Origin: Methylobacterium fujisawaense
Lineage (GTDB): Bacteria; Pseudomonadota; Alphaproteobacteria; Rhizobiales; Beijerinckiaceae
Direction: 5' to 3'
DNA length: 64,000 nt
Assembly: GCF_014138435.1 (NCBI RefSeq)
Contig: NZ_JACJIM010000008.1
Location: forward strand, 1 to 64,000
Part shown: positions 36,375 to 44,433 of the stretch, piece after piece
Numbering within the stretch: position 1 is the stretch's first letter
Layout: each line of letters starts with the position of its first letter
Program-made: the position numbers and the translations under genes
The notes under the pieces: generated by a model
What the model was told of the DNA's origin: nothing
Database searches by the model: none
The model's input: only the letters and a program-made list of their open reading frames with translations

Positions 36375-37784
36375 CTACGCCTCGGCCAGTACCACGGCCC
36401 GCGGCGGCGGCAGCTTGGCGCGCAGCTCACGGGTCACCGCCGGCGCGGCCACCACGGTGCCGAGGTTGGCGTAGGTCTCGTGGTTCCGCTCGATGGCGGC
36501 GAGGTCGTAGAGGTAGTTGACCATCAGGCCGTGCGACTGGGCCAGACCCTTCTTCGAGGTGTCGCCCAGGAAGTTGATGCGGTCGAGGCGCGCGCCGTTG
36601 CCGAGGTGGAACCGGGCCACCGGGTCGAGGGGGCGGCCGCGCTCGTTCTTGGCGCGCAGGAAATAGGCCGCCGCCGCCGGGATCAGCGCCCGGCGCACCG
36701 TCTCGGCCCGGGCCTTGTCGGCCGGCCAGTTCGGGTCGTCCAGCGCCCGCAGGACCTCGACATCCTCGGGCAGCAGGCCCTGCGGGCTGTCGGCCCGGCG
36801 CTCCCGCGCCAGCCACGCGGCGAAGCCCGGCACCGGCGACAGCGTCACGAAGGTCTTGAGCGTGGGCACCTCGCGGGTGAGGTCCTCGACCACCTGCTTG
36901 ATCAGGAAATTGCCGAAGGTGACGCCGGCGAGCCCCTTCTGGCAGTTCGAGATCGAGTAGAACACCGCCGTGTTGGCCGCCTGCGGCTGCAGCGGCTTGC
37001 GCTCCCGCGACAGGATCGGGGCGATGGCCGGGGCGATCTGGTCGGTGAGCGCCACCTCCACGAAGATCAGCGGCTCGTCGGCCAGCGCCGGGTGGAAGAA
37101 CGCGAAGCAGCGCCGGTCCGGCGGCTCGATGCGGGCGCGCAGGTCGTCCCAGTCCGCGATGGCGTGCACCGCCTCGTAGCGGATGATCTTCTCCAGGATA
37201 TGGGCCGGCGTCGTCCAGTCGATGTGGCGCAGCACCAGGAAGCCGCGGTTGAACCACGAGGCGAACAGGTGCTCGAAATCGCTGTCCAGGCTGTCGACGG
37301 CGTCCATCAGGGCGGGGTCGGCCTCGTCGCCGGCGCGCAGCGCCCGGCGCAGGTCGAACAGGTCCTCGCGCATCCGCACGAGGCTGAGCGTGCCGCCGCG
37401 GGCGAGGTTGAGGCGGCGGATCAGCTCCTGGCTGCGCGGCTCGGCGGCCTCGTGCAGGCTGCCGAGGCGGGCGCGGGAGGGGGCGGCCCGGTAGGCGGCG
37501 ATCGCCTCGTCGACGGCTTCGTGGTCCGCATCGAAGTCGAGGGCGATGGCCCGCAGGAAGGCGTAGCGCTCCGCCTGCCCGAAGCTGGCGTAGCGGTCGA
37601 GGATCAGGCGGGCGAGCGCCACCCCGGAGGCCTCGCCGCGCCGGGAGATCAGGTCCTCGCACAGCTTGACGAGGTCGCCCGCGCTGGCCCGGGACGTCAT
37701 GTCCCCGCGCCCGATGCCGATGAGGTCGCGGCCGCGCTCGCTGATGGTCTGAAGCAGGTCGCCGAAGAAGGAGATCGCCGCCAT
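36375..37784 (-). CDS. matA: Malonyl-CoA decarboxylase
   Basis: The enzyme decarboxylates malonyl-CoA to acetyl-CoA. The 469-residue protein has the N-terminal helical domain and the C-terminal acetyltransferase-like catalytic domain. Its conserved blocks include VTFGNFLIKQVVEDL, LSPVPGFAAWL, and the active-site region FHLGNGARLDRINF followed by GLAQSHGLMVNYLYDL with the Ser-His pair. The start MAAISFFGDL gives the normal length. It forms a matA-matB unit with the downstream synthetase. No malonate transporter (matC or mdcF) or matR regulator is adjacent. Confidence 0.93.
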   Translation of the reverse strand: MAAISFFGDLLQTISERGRDLIGIGRGDMTSRASAGDLVKLCEDLISRRGEASGVALARLILDRYASFGQAERYAFLRAIALDFDADHEAVDEAIAAYRAAPSRARLGSLHEAAEPRSQELIRRLNLARGGTLSLVRMREDLFDLRRALRAGDEADPALMDAVDSLDSDFEHLFASWFNRGFLVLRHIDWTTPAHILEKIIRYEAVHAIADWDDLRARIEPPDRRCFAFFHPALADEPLIFVEVALTDQIAPAIAPILSRERKPLQPQAANTAVFYSISNCQKGLAGVTFGNFLIKQVVEDLTREVPTLKTFVTLSPVPGFAAWLARERRADSPQGLLPEDVEVLRALDDPNWPADKARAETVRRALIPAAAAYFLRAKNERGRPLDPVARFHLGNGARLDRINFLGDTSKKGLAQSHGLMVNYLYDLAAIERNHETYANLGTVVAAPAVTRELRAKLPPPRAVVLAEA

Positions 37785-38032
37785 GACCCTTGCACTGACC
37801 CCCGTCGACCCGGATTCGAGACGCTTCCGGCCCCGCGACGCCGGCTCGTCGGACGGGCGCGTGCGGATCCGGCAGCCTCCGCCCACTCCGGGGCGGCTCG
37901 CTCAGCGTCCCGATCCGCCCGCCATTCTACGGCGCCGCGGCCGCCGCGACCAGAGCTTGACCGGCCCGAACGACGCGCTCCCAGCGTGCGGGAGCGGCAC
38001 GAAGGTCGTGTGACGATCCCGGGGCGGGTGCG

Positions 38033-38224
38033 TCAGAGCTGTTCGGCGACGGTGGCGAGGTCGGCCCGCTCCCGCCAGTCGCCGACGCCGTGCTGGCGGG
38101 CGAAGCGGAGTTCGGCGGCGCGGCGGGCGCGCTCGGGATCGCGGGCCCGCGTGATCGCCACGGAGCCGACCGTGAACGGTACCCCGAGGATCTCCTTGGC
38201 AAAGTCGATGCGGTAGTTCGGCAT
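38033..38224 (-). CDS. Small hypothetical protein
   Basis: This 63-residue cytosolic protein begins MPNYRIDFAKEILGVPFTVG and continues with a helical, Arg-rich segment (ARDPERARRAAELRFARQHG). The beta-alpha pattern and codon bias look like a real gene. It recalls short conserved proteins of Methylobacterium, but I know no function. It is isolated, upstream of and divergent from the MFS gene at 38556. Confidence 0.6.
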   Translation of the reverse strand: MPNYRIDFAKEILGVPFTVGSVAITRARDPERARRAAELRFARQHGVGDWRERADLATVAEQL

Positions 38225-38555
38225 CCCGTACTCCCTGCTGCGGCGGTTCCGGCCCCGTTCATCCGGAACGAAACCGCCCTCTCGTTCGTAATCCGGTTCG
38301 GAACCTCTATCGGCTCGACGCCCGGTGCATGGCCTGCGGCGCCCGCTCGCGTGCGGACGGCGCCGGCTGCATCTTCCGCATATGGGGCGCCCTCGGTTCC
38401 GGTGAAGGGGCCGGGGGCGTGCCGGCAGGGATGCATCGCCGCAGCTTGCTCCACCGCACGCTCCGCCCGTATCGCTCGCGGCCCGGACCTCTCCCGCACA
38501 CGGACTCGACCATGGCCCTTCCGCGGCGGCGTGCCTGCCTGCCCCCGACCCAGCC
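38225..38555. other. Divergent intergenic region upstream of the MFS gene
   Basis: This 331-base region has no gene I can support. It contains an inverted repeat GAACGA-N10-TCGTTC (38266-38287) between two divergent genes, which could be an operator. Several GC-rich open frames here have no family features. Confidence 0.5.
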
Positions 38556-39731
38556 GTGACCACGACGCTCGACGCGAAGGCCCGGCTCGGCCTGACGCTG
38601 ATCGCCGGCGGAGCGGTCGCCAACATCTACTACAACCAGCCGCTGCTCGGGCTGATCGTGGCGGAGTTCGGCGACCGCGCCGCCCTGTGGGTGCCGACCA
38701 CGGCGCTCGTCGGCTACGGGCTCGGCATCGTCGGGCTCGTGCCCCTCGGCGATGCCCTGCCGCGCCGCACCCTGATCGTGGGGCAATGCCTCGGACTCGC
38801 CCTGGCGCTGCTGGCGGTGGGCCTGGCCCCGAACCTCGCGAGCCTCGCCCTCGCCCACCTCGCGGTCGGGGTGCTGGCCAGCGCGGCCCAGCAGGCGGTC
38901 CCGTTCGCGGCGGAACTCGCCCCGGATGCGAGCCGCGGGCGGATCGTCGGCCAGGTCATGACCGGCCTGCTCACCGGCATCCTGCTCGCCCGGACGGCGA
39001 GCGGCGTCCTGGGGGCGCATCTCGGATGGCGGCCGGTCTTCCTGGTCGCGTCCCTGCTGGCGCTCGCCATGGCGGCCATCGCCCGGGCCACCCTGCCCCA
39101 CACGGTGCAGACGCACCCGCTGCGCTACCGCGCCCTGATGCTGTCGATCCTGCACCTCGCCCGCACGCAGCCGGTGCTGCGCACGGCGAGCCTGTCGCAG
39201 GCGCTGCTGTTTGCCGCCTTCAACGCCTTCTGGGCGACCCTGGCGCTGCTGGTGGAGGGGCCGCCCTTCGGACTCTCCGCCGCGGGCGCGGGGCTGTTCG
39301 GGGTGATCGGCGTCTGCGGCGCCTTCGTGGCACCCCTGTCGGGCCGCTTCACCGACCGGCGGGGCGCCAAGCCCGTGGTGCTCGGCGGCAGCCTGCTGGT
39401 CGCCCTGTCTTTCGGGGTGCTCTGGGCGGGGGGCGCGTGGTCGCTGATCGCGGTGGCCCTCGGCGTCCTGCTCATCGACATCGGCATGAACGGCGCCCTC
39501 ATCGCCAACCAGACGCGGGCCTACGCCCTGGTCCCCGGGGCGCGGGGCCGCATCAACACGGTCCTGTTCACGACCCTGTTCGTGTTCGGGGCGCTCGGCG
39601 CCTATGCCGGCTCGCAGGCGTTCCTGCTGGTCGGCTGGGCGGGGGTCTGCGCGGTGGGCCTCGCCTTCTCGGCGCTGGCCGTGATCGTGGCGGCGCGCGA
39701 TCCGCATCCGCCCGGCGTGCGGTCTACCTGA
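38556..39731 (+). CDS. MFS transporter (YnfM-like drug/metabolite exporter)
   Basis: This 391-residue inner-membrane protein has twelve predicted helices and the MFS pattern. The YYNQPLLGLIVAEFG segment in helix 1 and loop, and PLSGRFTDRRGAKPVVL at the mid-loop (the equivalent of the conserved GxLaDrxGrr motif), are clear. It starts with GTG (read as Met) at 38556, giving TTTLDAKARLGL after it. Related proteins are annotated as arabinose or drug efflux permeases; the substrate is unknown. It ends 8 bases inside the convergent cobC gene (tail-to-tail overlap). Confidence 0.82.
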   Translation: MTTTLDAKARLGLTLIAGGAVANIYYNQPLLGLIVAEFGDRAALWVPTTALVGYGLGIVGLVPLGDALPRRTLIVGQCLGLALALLAVGLAPNLASLALAHLAVGVLASAAQQAVPFAAELAPDASRGRIVGQVMTGLLTGILLARTASGVLGAHLGWRPVFLVASLLALAMAAIARATLPHTVQTHPLRYRALMLSILHLARTQPVLRTASLSQALLFAAFNAFWATLALLVEGPPFGLSAAGAGLFGVIGVCGAFVAPLSGRFTDRRGAKPVVLGGSLLVALSFGVLWAGGAWSLIAVALGVLLIDIGMNGALIANQTRAYALVPGARGRINTVLFTTLFVFGALGAYAGSQAFLLVGWAGVCAVGLAFSALAVIVAARDPHPPGVRST

Positions 39732-40743
39732 GGACCCGCGACAGACGGCACCACGCCGCCTTCCCGGCCGGCAGGCCGAAGCGGAGGCGCTCCGGGCGAT
39801 CCGCGAAGCGCCGCACCGCGATCCCGGCCGCCGCGAGCCGCCGGTAGAGGTCGGGCCCGTCGGAAAAGTCGGCGGTCCGGAACAGGCTGGTGCCCCCGAC
39901 GATCCGGCCGCCGCCCCGGGCGATCATCCGGTCGAGGCGGGCCGCGTCCGCGGACCGCGCCGCCGCGGCCTGCGCGCGCCAGCCCGCATCCGACAGGGCG
40001 GCGCGCCCGATCGCCAGGGCCGGGCCCGACACCGCCCAGGGTCCGAGGGCCTCGGCGATCCGGGTCGCCGTGCCGGGATCGGCCACCGCGAAGCCGAGGC
40101 GCAGGCCGGCGAGCCCGTAGGTCTTGCCGAAGGAGCGCAACACCACGAGGCCCGGCGCCGCGTGTGGGCACAGGCTCTCCACCGGCTCCAGATCCGCGAA
40201 GGCCTCGTCGGCGATGAGCAGGCCGCCCCGCTTGCCGAGGGCCGCGGCCAGGGCCCGGCGCTCGGCCAGGGGCAGGGTCCGCCCGTCCGGGTTGTTGGGA
40301 TCGACGATCACCGCCACCCGGGTCTCGCCGAGGGCATCGAGATTCCGGATCTCCGTCACCGCGTGCCCGGCGCGCGCCCAGGCGGCGGCGTGCTCGGCAT
40401 AGGTGGGCCCGAGCACCGCGACGCGGGTCGGCGCCATCAGCCGGGGCAGGGTCTCGATCAGGATCTGGGTGCCGGGGGCGGGCACGACATGCGCGGCGTC
40501 CGGCGCGCCGTAGGCCGCGACGGCCGCCGCCCGGAGCGCCCCGAGCTCGGCGGCCTCGGGCAGCCGCGTCCAGGCGCTGGCCTCCACCGGCGGCACGGGG
40601 TACGGGACCGGATTGATCCCCGTCGAGAGGTCGAGCCAGGGCTCCGGCGCGTCGGGAAAGGCTTTGCGGAGTCCGCCGAGATCGCCGCCATGCGCGATCG
40701 GGGCGACCTCACGCGTGGGAACGCTCCACACCGAATGGTCCAT
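39724..40743 (-). CDS. cobC: Threonine-phosphate decarboxylase / CobC
   Basis: This PLP enzyme makes (R)-1-amino-2-propanol phosphate, the linker for the cobalamin lower axial ligand. The 339-residue aminotransferase-fold protein shows HGGDLGGLRKAFP and LSTGINPVPYP at the N-terminus. The PLP lysine lies in VVLRSFGKTYGLAGLRLGF, and DPNNPDGR is present. The ATG at 40743 overlaps the divergent cbiB start by 9 bases. A later in-frame start close to HGGDLGG would remove the overlap. It works with CbiB encoded next door. Confidence 0.88.
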   Translation of the reverse strand: MDHSVWSVPTREVAPIAHGGDLGGLRKAFPDAPEPWLDLSTGINPVPYPVPPVEASAWTRLPEAAELGALRAAAVAAYGAPDAAHVVPAPGTQILIETLPRLMAPTRVAVLGPTYAEHAAAWARAGHAVTEIRNLDALGETRVAVIVDPNNPDGRTLPLAERRALAAALGKRGGLLIADEAFADLEPVESLCPHAAPGLVVLRSFGKTYGLAGLRLGFAVADPGTATRIAEALGPWAVSGPALAIGRAALSDAGWRAQAAAARSADAARLDRMIARGGGRIVGGTSLFRTADFSDGPDLYRRLAAAGIAVRRFADRPERLRFGLPAGKAAWCRLSRVLR

Positions 40744-41730
40744 CTGCCCGGTACGTTTGCCGACACGCTTGCCGTCCTCGCCGTCGCCCTCGGGATCGAG
40801 GCGGCGGCCGGCTATCCCGACGCGCTCTACAGGGCGGCCGGTCACCCTGTCACCTGGATCGGCCGGCTGATCGCCGCCCTGGAGCGCGGCCTCAACCGCG
40901 GCTCCGCGCGGCGGCGGCGGATCGCCGGCTGCGCCGCGCTGGCCTGCCTGCTTGCCGCGGTGGGCCTGCCGGCCCTCGCCCTCACGGTGCTGGCGGGATT
41001 GGCCGGCCCCCTCCCCGCCCTGCTCCTCCTCGGCCTGCTCTGCGCGAGCCTGCCGGCGCAGCGCAGCCTGCACCAGCACGTCGCCGCCGTGGAGAAGGCC
41101 TTGCGCACCGGCGGCCTGGAGGCCGGGCGCCGGGCGGTGGCGATGATCGTCGGGCGCGACCCCGAGCGCCTCGACGAACCCGCGGTCTGCCGCGCCGCGA
41201 TCGAGAGCCTGTCGGAAAACTTCTCCGACGGGATCGTGGCGCCGGCCTTCTGGATCGGCGGCCTCGGCCTGCCGGGGGGCGCCCTCTACAAGGCGATCAA
41301 CACCGCCGACAGCATGATCGGCCACCGGACGCCCCGCTACGAAGCCTTCGGCTGGGCTGCGGCGCGGCTCGACGACGGGGTGAACCTGCCGGCCTCCCGG
41401 CTCGCGGGCCTGCTGATCGCCGGGTCGGCGCTCCTGCGCGGCGCCGACGCGCGGGGCGCGCTCCGGGCGATGGCCCGGGACGCGCCCCGCCACCGCTCGC
41501 CCAATGCCGGCTGGCCCGAATCCGCCATGGCCGGGGCGCTCGGCCTGCGGCTCGCGGGACCGCGGGTCTATGACGGCACCCTCGTCCCGGACGCCCATAT
41601 GGGCGACGGGCGGGCCGAGGCCACGGCCGACGACATCGCCCGGGCGCTGGCGCTCTACCGGACGGCCTGCTGGCTCCAGGGCGGGCTCGTGCTGGGGCTG
41701 CTCGCCCTGTCCCTGGCGCTGGCGGGCTGA
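40735..41730 (+). CDS. cbiB: Adenosylcobinamide-phosphate synthase CbiB/CobD
   Basis: This 331-residue inner-membrane protein attaches aminopropanol (phosphate) to adenosylcobyric acid. It has helices near residues 10-30, 55-85 and the C-terminus, and the conserved blocks YPDALYRAAGHPVTWIGRL, ESLSENFSDGIVAPAFW, ALYKAINTADSMIGHR and PSAGWPE-like HRSPNAGWPESAMAGALG. The start MVHLPGTFAD lies head-to-head with cobC and overlaps it. Also called cobD in the aerobic pathway nomenclature. Confidence 0.92.
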   Translation: MVHLPGTFADTLAVLAVALGIEAAAGYPDALYRAAGHPVTWIGRLIAALERGLNRGSARRRRIAGCAALACLLAAVGLPALALTVLAGLAGPLPALLLLGLLCASLPAQRSLHQHVAAVEKALRTGGLEAGRRAVAMIVGRDPERLDEPAVCRAAIESLSENFSDGIVAPAFWIGGLGLPGGALYKAINTADSMIGHRTPRYEAFGWAAARLDDGVNLPASRLAGLLIAGSALLRGADARGALRAMARDAPRHRSPNAGWPESAMAGALGLRLAGPRVYDGTLVPDAHMGDGRAEATADDIARALALYRTACWLQGGLVLGLLALSLALAG

Positions 41731-41810
41731 CCCGCCCGCCACGCCCGACCGGGCCTTGGCACGGCCCGCGGTCCCGACGCATCGTGATGGGACCGGACAG
41801 GGAGACCCCG

Positions 41811-42725
41811 ATGCGCGCGGTGTTCGTGGATGCCAACGAGACCCTGGCGGCGGTGGCCCGGCGGCTGCTGCGGCCGGACGACCCGCCCTTCGCGATCCAC
41901 GCCGATCCCGGCATCGCTCCGCAGGACCTGCCCGGCCTCCTGTCCGGGGCGGAGATCGCCGTGATCGACCACACCGCCCTCCCCCGCGCGGTGGCCCGGG
42001 CCTGCGGGGGCCTGAGGCACGTGGTGTTCCTCGGCACCGGCGCCCGCAGCTACATGGACCCGGAGGCCCTCGCGGCCGAATGCGGGATCACGGTCCACAC
42101 CATCAAGGGGTACGGCGACACGGCGGTAGCCGAATGCGCCTTTGCGCTGATGTGGGCGGCGGCCCGCGGCCTGCCCGAGATGGACCGGGCGATGCGTGCC
42201 GGCACTTGGCTGCGCCGCGAGGCGGTCCAGCTCACCGGCAAGACGGTCGGCCTCGTCGGGTTCGGGGGGATCGCGGCCGAGATGGCACGTCTCTGCCGGG
42301 GCATCGGCATGCGGGTGCTCGCCTGGAACCGGACGCCCAAGGCGCATCCGGACGTGACCTTCGTGCCGCTGGAGCGGCTGCTCGCCGAGAGCGACGTGGT
42401 CTCGCTCCACCTGCTCCTGACCGACGAGACCCGCGGCTTCCTCTCGGCCGCGCGCATCGCCGCGATGAAGCCCGGCGTCCTCCTGATCAACACCGCCCGC
42501 GGGGCCCTGATCGACGAGGCCGCCCTGGTCGAGGCCCTGCGCAGCGGCCGCGTCGCGCAGGCCGGGCTCGACGTGTTCACGGTCGAGCCCCTGCCGGCGG
42601 ACCACCCGCTGGTGTCCCTGCCCACCGTCACCCTCTCGGCGCATTCGGCGTTCCGGACGCCGGAGGCCAGCGACAACCTGATCGGCGCCGCCCTCGATCA
42701 TTGCCGGCGGATCGCCGCCGGCTGA
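41811..42725 (+). CDS. D-isomer-specific 2-hydroxyacid dehydrogenase
   Basis: This 304-residue NAD(P)-dependent dehydrogenase has the inner Rossmann motif VGLVGFGGIAAEMARL, the catalytic Arg in INTARGALIDEAAL, the Glu in VFTVEPLPADHP and the His in LSAHSAFRTPEA, so the catalytic triad is complete. It resembles hydroxypyruvate/phosphoglycerate-type dehydrogenases; the exact substrate is unknown. The start at 41811 has AGGGAG eight bases upstream; an ATG nine codons earlier is possible. It follows cbiB by 80 bases but is not a cobalamin gene. Confidence 0.87.
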   Translation: MRAVFVDANETLAAVARRLLRPDDPPFAIHADPGIAPQDLPGLLSGAEIAVIDHTALPRAVARACGGLRHVVFLGTGARSYMDPEALAAECGITVHTIKGYGDTAVAECAFALMWAAARGLPEMDRAMRAGTWLRREAVQLTGKTVGLVGFGGIAAEMARLCRGIGMRVLAWNRTPKAHPDVTFVPLERLLAESDVVSLHLLLTDETRGFLSAARIAAMKPGVLLINTARGALIDEAALVEALRSGRVAQAGLDVFTVEPLPADHPLVSLPTVTLSAHSAFRTPEASDNLIGAALDHCRRIAAG

Positions 42726-42732
42726 CGGAGCC

Positions 42733-42909
42733 TCAGTGCTCGGTGCCCGGCATGTTCGGCCGCGGCGTGCCGCCGTGCTGGTGGATCAGGTTGGAGCGTT
42801 CCGGGCTGCCCTTGGCGTCGGCGACCTGCTTCCGGGCTGCGGCGGCCAGGAACCAGATGCCGCCGAGCGTCCCGAAGGCGAGGATCATAAGGGGAAATCC
42901 CTGGCTCAT
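42733..42909 (-). CDS. Small single-pass membrane protein
   Basis: The 58-residue protein has a hydrophobic helix at residues 5-24 (FPLMILAFGTLGGIWFLAAA) and a polar tail with HQHGGTPRPNMPGTEH. A strong GGAGGA ribosome-binding site precedes the ATG. It lies 7 bases from the convergent dehydrogenase stop and behind an EcfG-like promoter with one mismatch. The function is unknown; it is possibly a stress-induced small membrane protein. Confidence 0.62.
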   Translation of the reverse strand: MSQGFPLMILAFGTLGGIWFLAAAARKQVADAKGSPERSNLIHQHGGTPRPNMPGTEH

Positions 42910-42987
42910 CGTGTAGTCCTCCTCGACGCTGTCCCGCGGGATGCGGTCCTGCATCATCCTGCCGGACGATCCGGCTTGAGGAAGGAT

Positions 42988-43012
42988 AACGCACGGATCC
43001 GGCCCATGTTCA
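42988..43012 (-). promoter_or_regulatory. EcfG-like promoter before the small membrane protein
   Basis: On the minus strand TGAAC (43012-43008), a 16-base spacer and CGTT (42991-42988) match GGAAC-N16/17-CGTT with one mismatch. It overlaps the end of the upstream MFS gene and sits about 80 bases before the small gene. Confidence 0.4.
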
Positions 43013-44356
43013 GGCCGGACGTGCCCCATTCGGCGCCGCCCGCCGCGCCGCGTCCCGGCGCAGGGCGGAGAGCACCACGAACATCAGGCCGGCGCCCACG
43101 GCGAGGCAGGCGGCCAGGAACAGCATCGGCACGAGGTCGCTCCGGGTCTGGTCGCGGATGAACGGCACCGCGTTCTGGGCGACGAAGCCGCCGAGATTGC
43201 CCACCGAGTTGATCGCCGCGATCCCGGCCGCCGCCGAGGCGCCGCGCAGGAAGGTCCCGGGCATCGACCAGAAGACCGGCTGGGCCGCGAAGGTCCCGGC
43301 GGCGGCCACGCACAGGCAGGCGAACTTCACGGCGTTGCCCGGCAGGACGACGGAGAGCGCGAGGCCCGCCGCCCCCACCAGCGCCGGCCCGACGACGTGC
43401 CAGGTCAGGGCATTGCCCTGCGCGCCCGTGCGGGCGGCGTGGCGCGGCACCCACCAGAGGGCGACGGCCGTGGCCATCCAGGGGATGATGTTGAGGAAGC
43501 CGTTGGTGAGGTTCGAGACGCCGAAGCCCTTGACCACGGTGGGGAGCCAGTAGCCCAGTCCGTAGGCGGCGAGCGGCAGGGAGACGTAGACCCCGGCGAG
43601 CATCAGCACCCGCCGGTCAAGGAGCGCCGCGAAGGGGTTGCCGTGGTCGACATGGCCGCCCTCCTCGCGCTCGGCCCGCAGGGTGCGGGCGAGCCAGTCG
43701 CGCTGTGCCTGCGACAGCCAGGGCGCCGTCTCGGGACCGTCCGGCAGGACCACCAGCACCACCGCGGCCATGAGGATCGCCGGCGCGCCGGTGGCCAGGA
43801 ACACCCATTGCCAGCCCTGGAGGCCGAGGAGCCCGTCGAGGCCGAGCAGCGCGCCGCCCACCGCCGCGCCCACCGCGTTGGCCACCGCGCTGGCGATCAT
43901 GAACCAGCCGATCATCCGCGCCCGGTGTCCTTGCGGGAACCACAGGGTCAGGGCGAACAGCACGCCGGGGAAGAAGCCGGCCTCCGCGGCGCCGAGCAGG
44001 AAGCGCAGCACGTAGAACATCGCCGTGCCCTGGGTGAAGCCCAGCAGGACGGTGACGATCCCCCAGGTGATCATGATCCGTGCGAACCAGATCCGGGCGC
44101 CGACTCGCTCCAGGAAGACGTTGGCCGGCACCTCGAACAGGAAGTAGCCGAGGAAGAACAGCGAGGCCCCGAGCCCGTAGGCGGTCTCGGAGAGGCCGAG
44201 GCTGCCGACCATCTCCAGCTTGGCGTAGGAGACGTTCTGCCGGTCGATATAGGCGATCAGGTAGAGCAGGCCGAGGAGCGGCATCAGCCGCAGGGTCACG
44301 GTGCGGACGGTGCTCGCGCCGAGATCCTCCCCGACGGGGGATTGCGTGGGGGGCAT
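43010..44356 (-). CDS. MFS transporter, ACS family (anion:cation symporter)
   Basis: This 448-residue, twelve-helix transporter has the ACS-family pattern: YLIAYIDRQNVSYAKLEM in helix 1, FEVPANVFLERVGAR in the helix 2-3 loop, RFLLGAAEAGFFPG in helix 4 and WFPQGHRARMIGWFM. Members take up tartrate, phthalate, 4-hydroxyphenylacetate and similar organic anions with protons. The substrate is unassigned. It follows cobQ on the same strand after 77 bases; a role in cobalamin metabolism is possible but there is no direct sign of one. Confidence 0.87.
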   Translation of the reverse strand: MPPTQSPVGEDLGASTVRTVTLRLMPLLGLLYLIAYIDRQNVSYAKLEMVGSLGLSETAYGLGASLFFLGYFLFEVPANVFLERVGARIWFARIMITWGIVTVLLGFTQGTAMFYVLRFLLGAAEAGFFPGVLFALTLWFPQGHRARMIGWFMIASAVANAVGAAVGGALLGLDGLLGLQGWQWVFLATGAPAILMAAVVLVVLPDGPETAPWLSQAQRDWLARTLRAEREEGGHVDHGNPFAALLDRRVLMLAGVYVSLPLAAYGLGYWLPTVVKGFGVSNLTNGFLNIIPWMATAVALWWVPRHAARTGAQGNALTWHVVGPALVGAAGLALSVVLPGNAVKFACLCVAAAGTFAAQPVFWSMPGTFLRGASAAAGIAAINSVGNLGGFVAQNAVPFIRDQTRSDLVPMLFLAACLAVGAGLMFVVLSALRRDAARRAAPNGARPA

Positions 44357-44433
44357 GGGGCGTTCCTCTGGCGCGTGCGGCCCTTCGTGGCGGGACCGGC
44401 ATTACACAGAGTAATTCCTGGCGCGGCCCGCGC

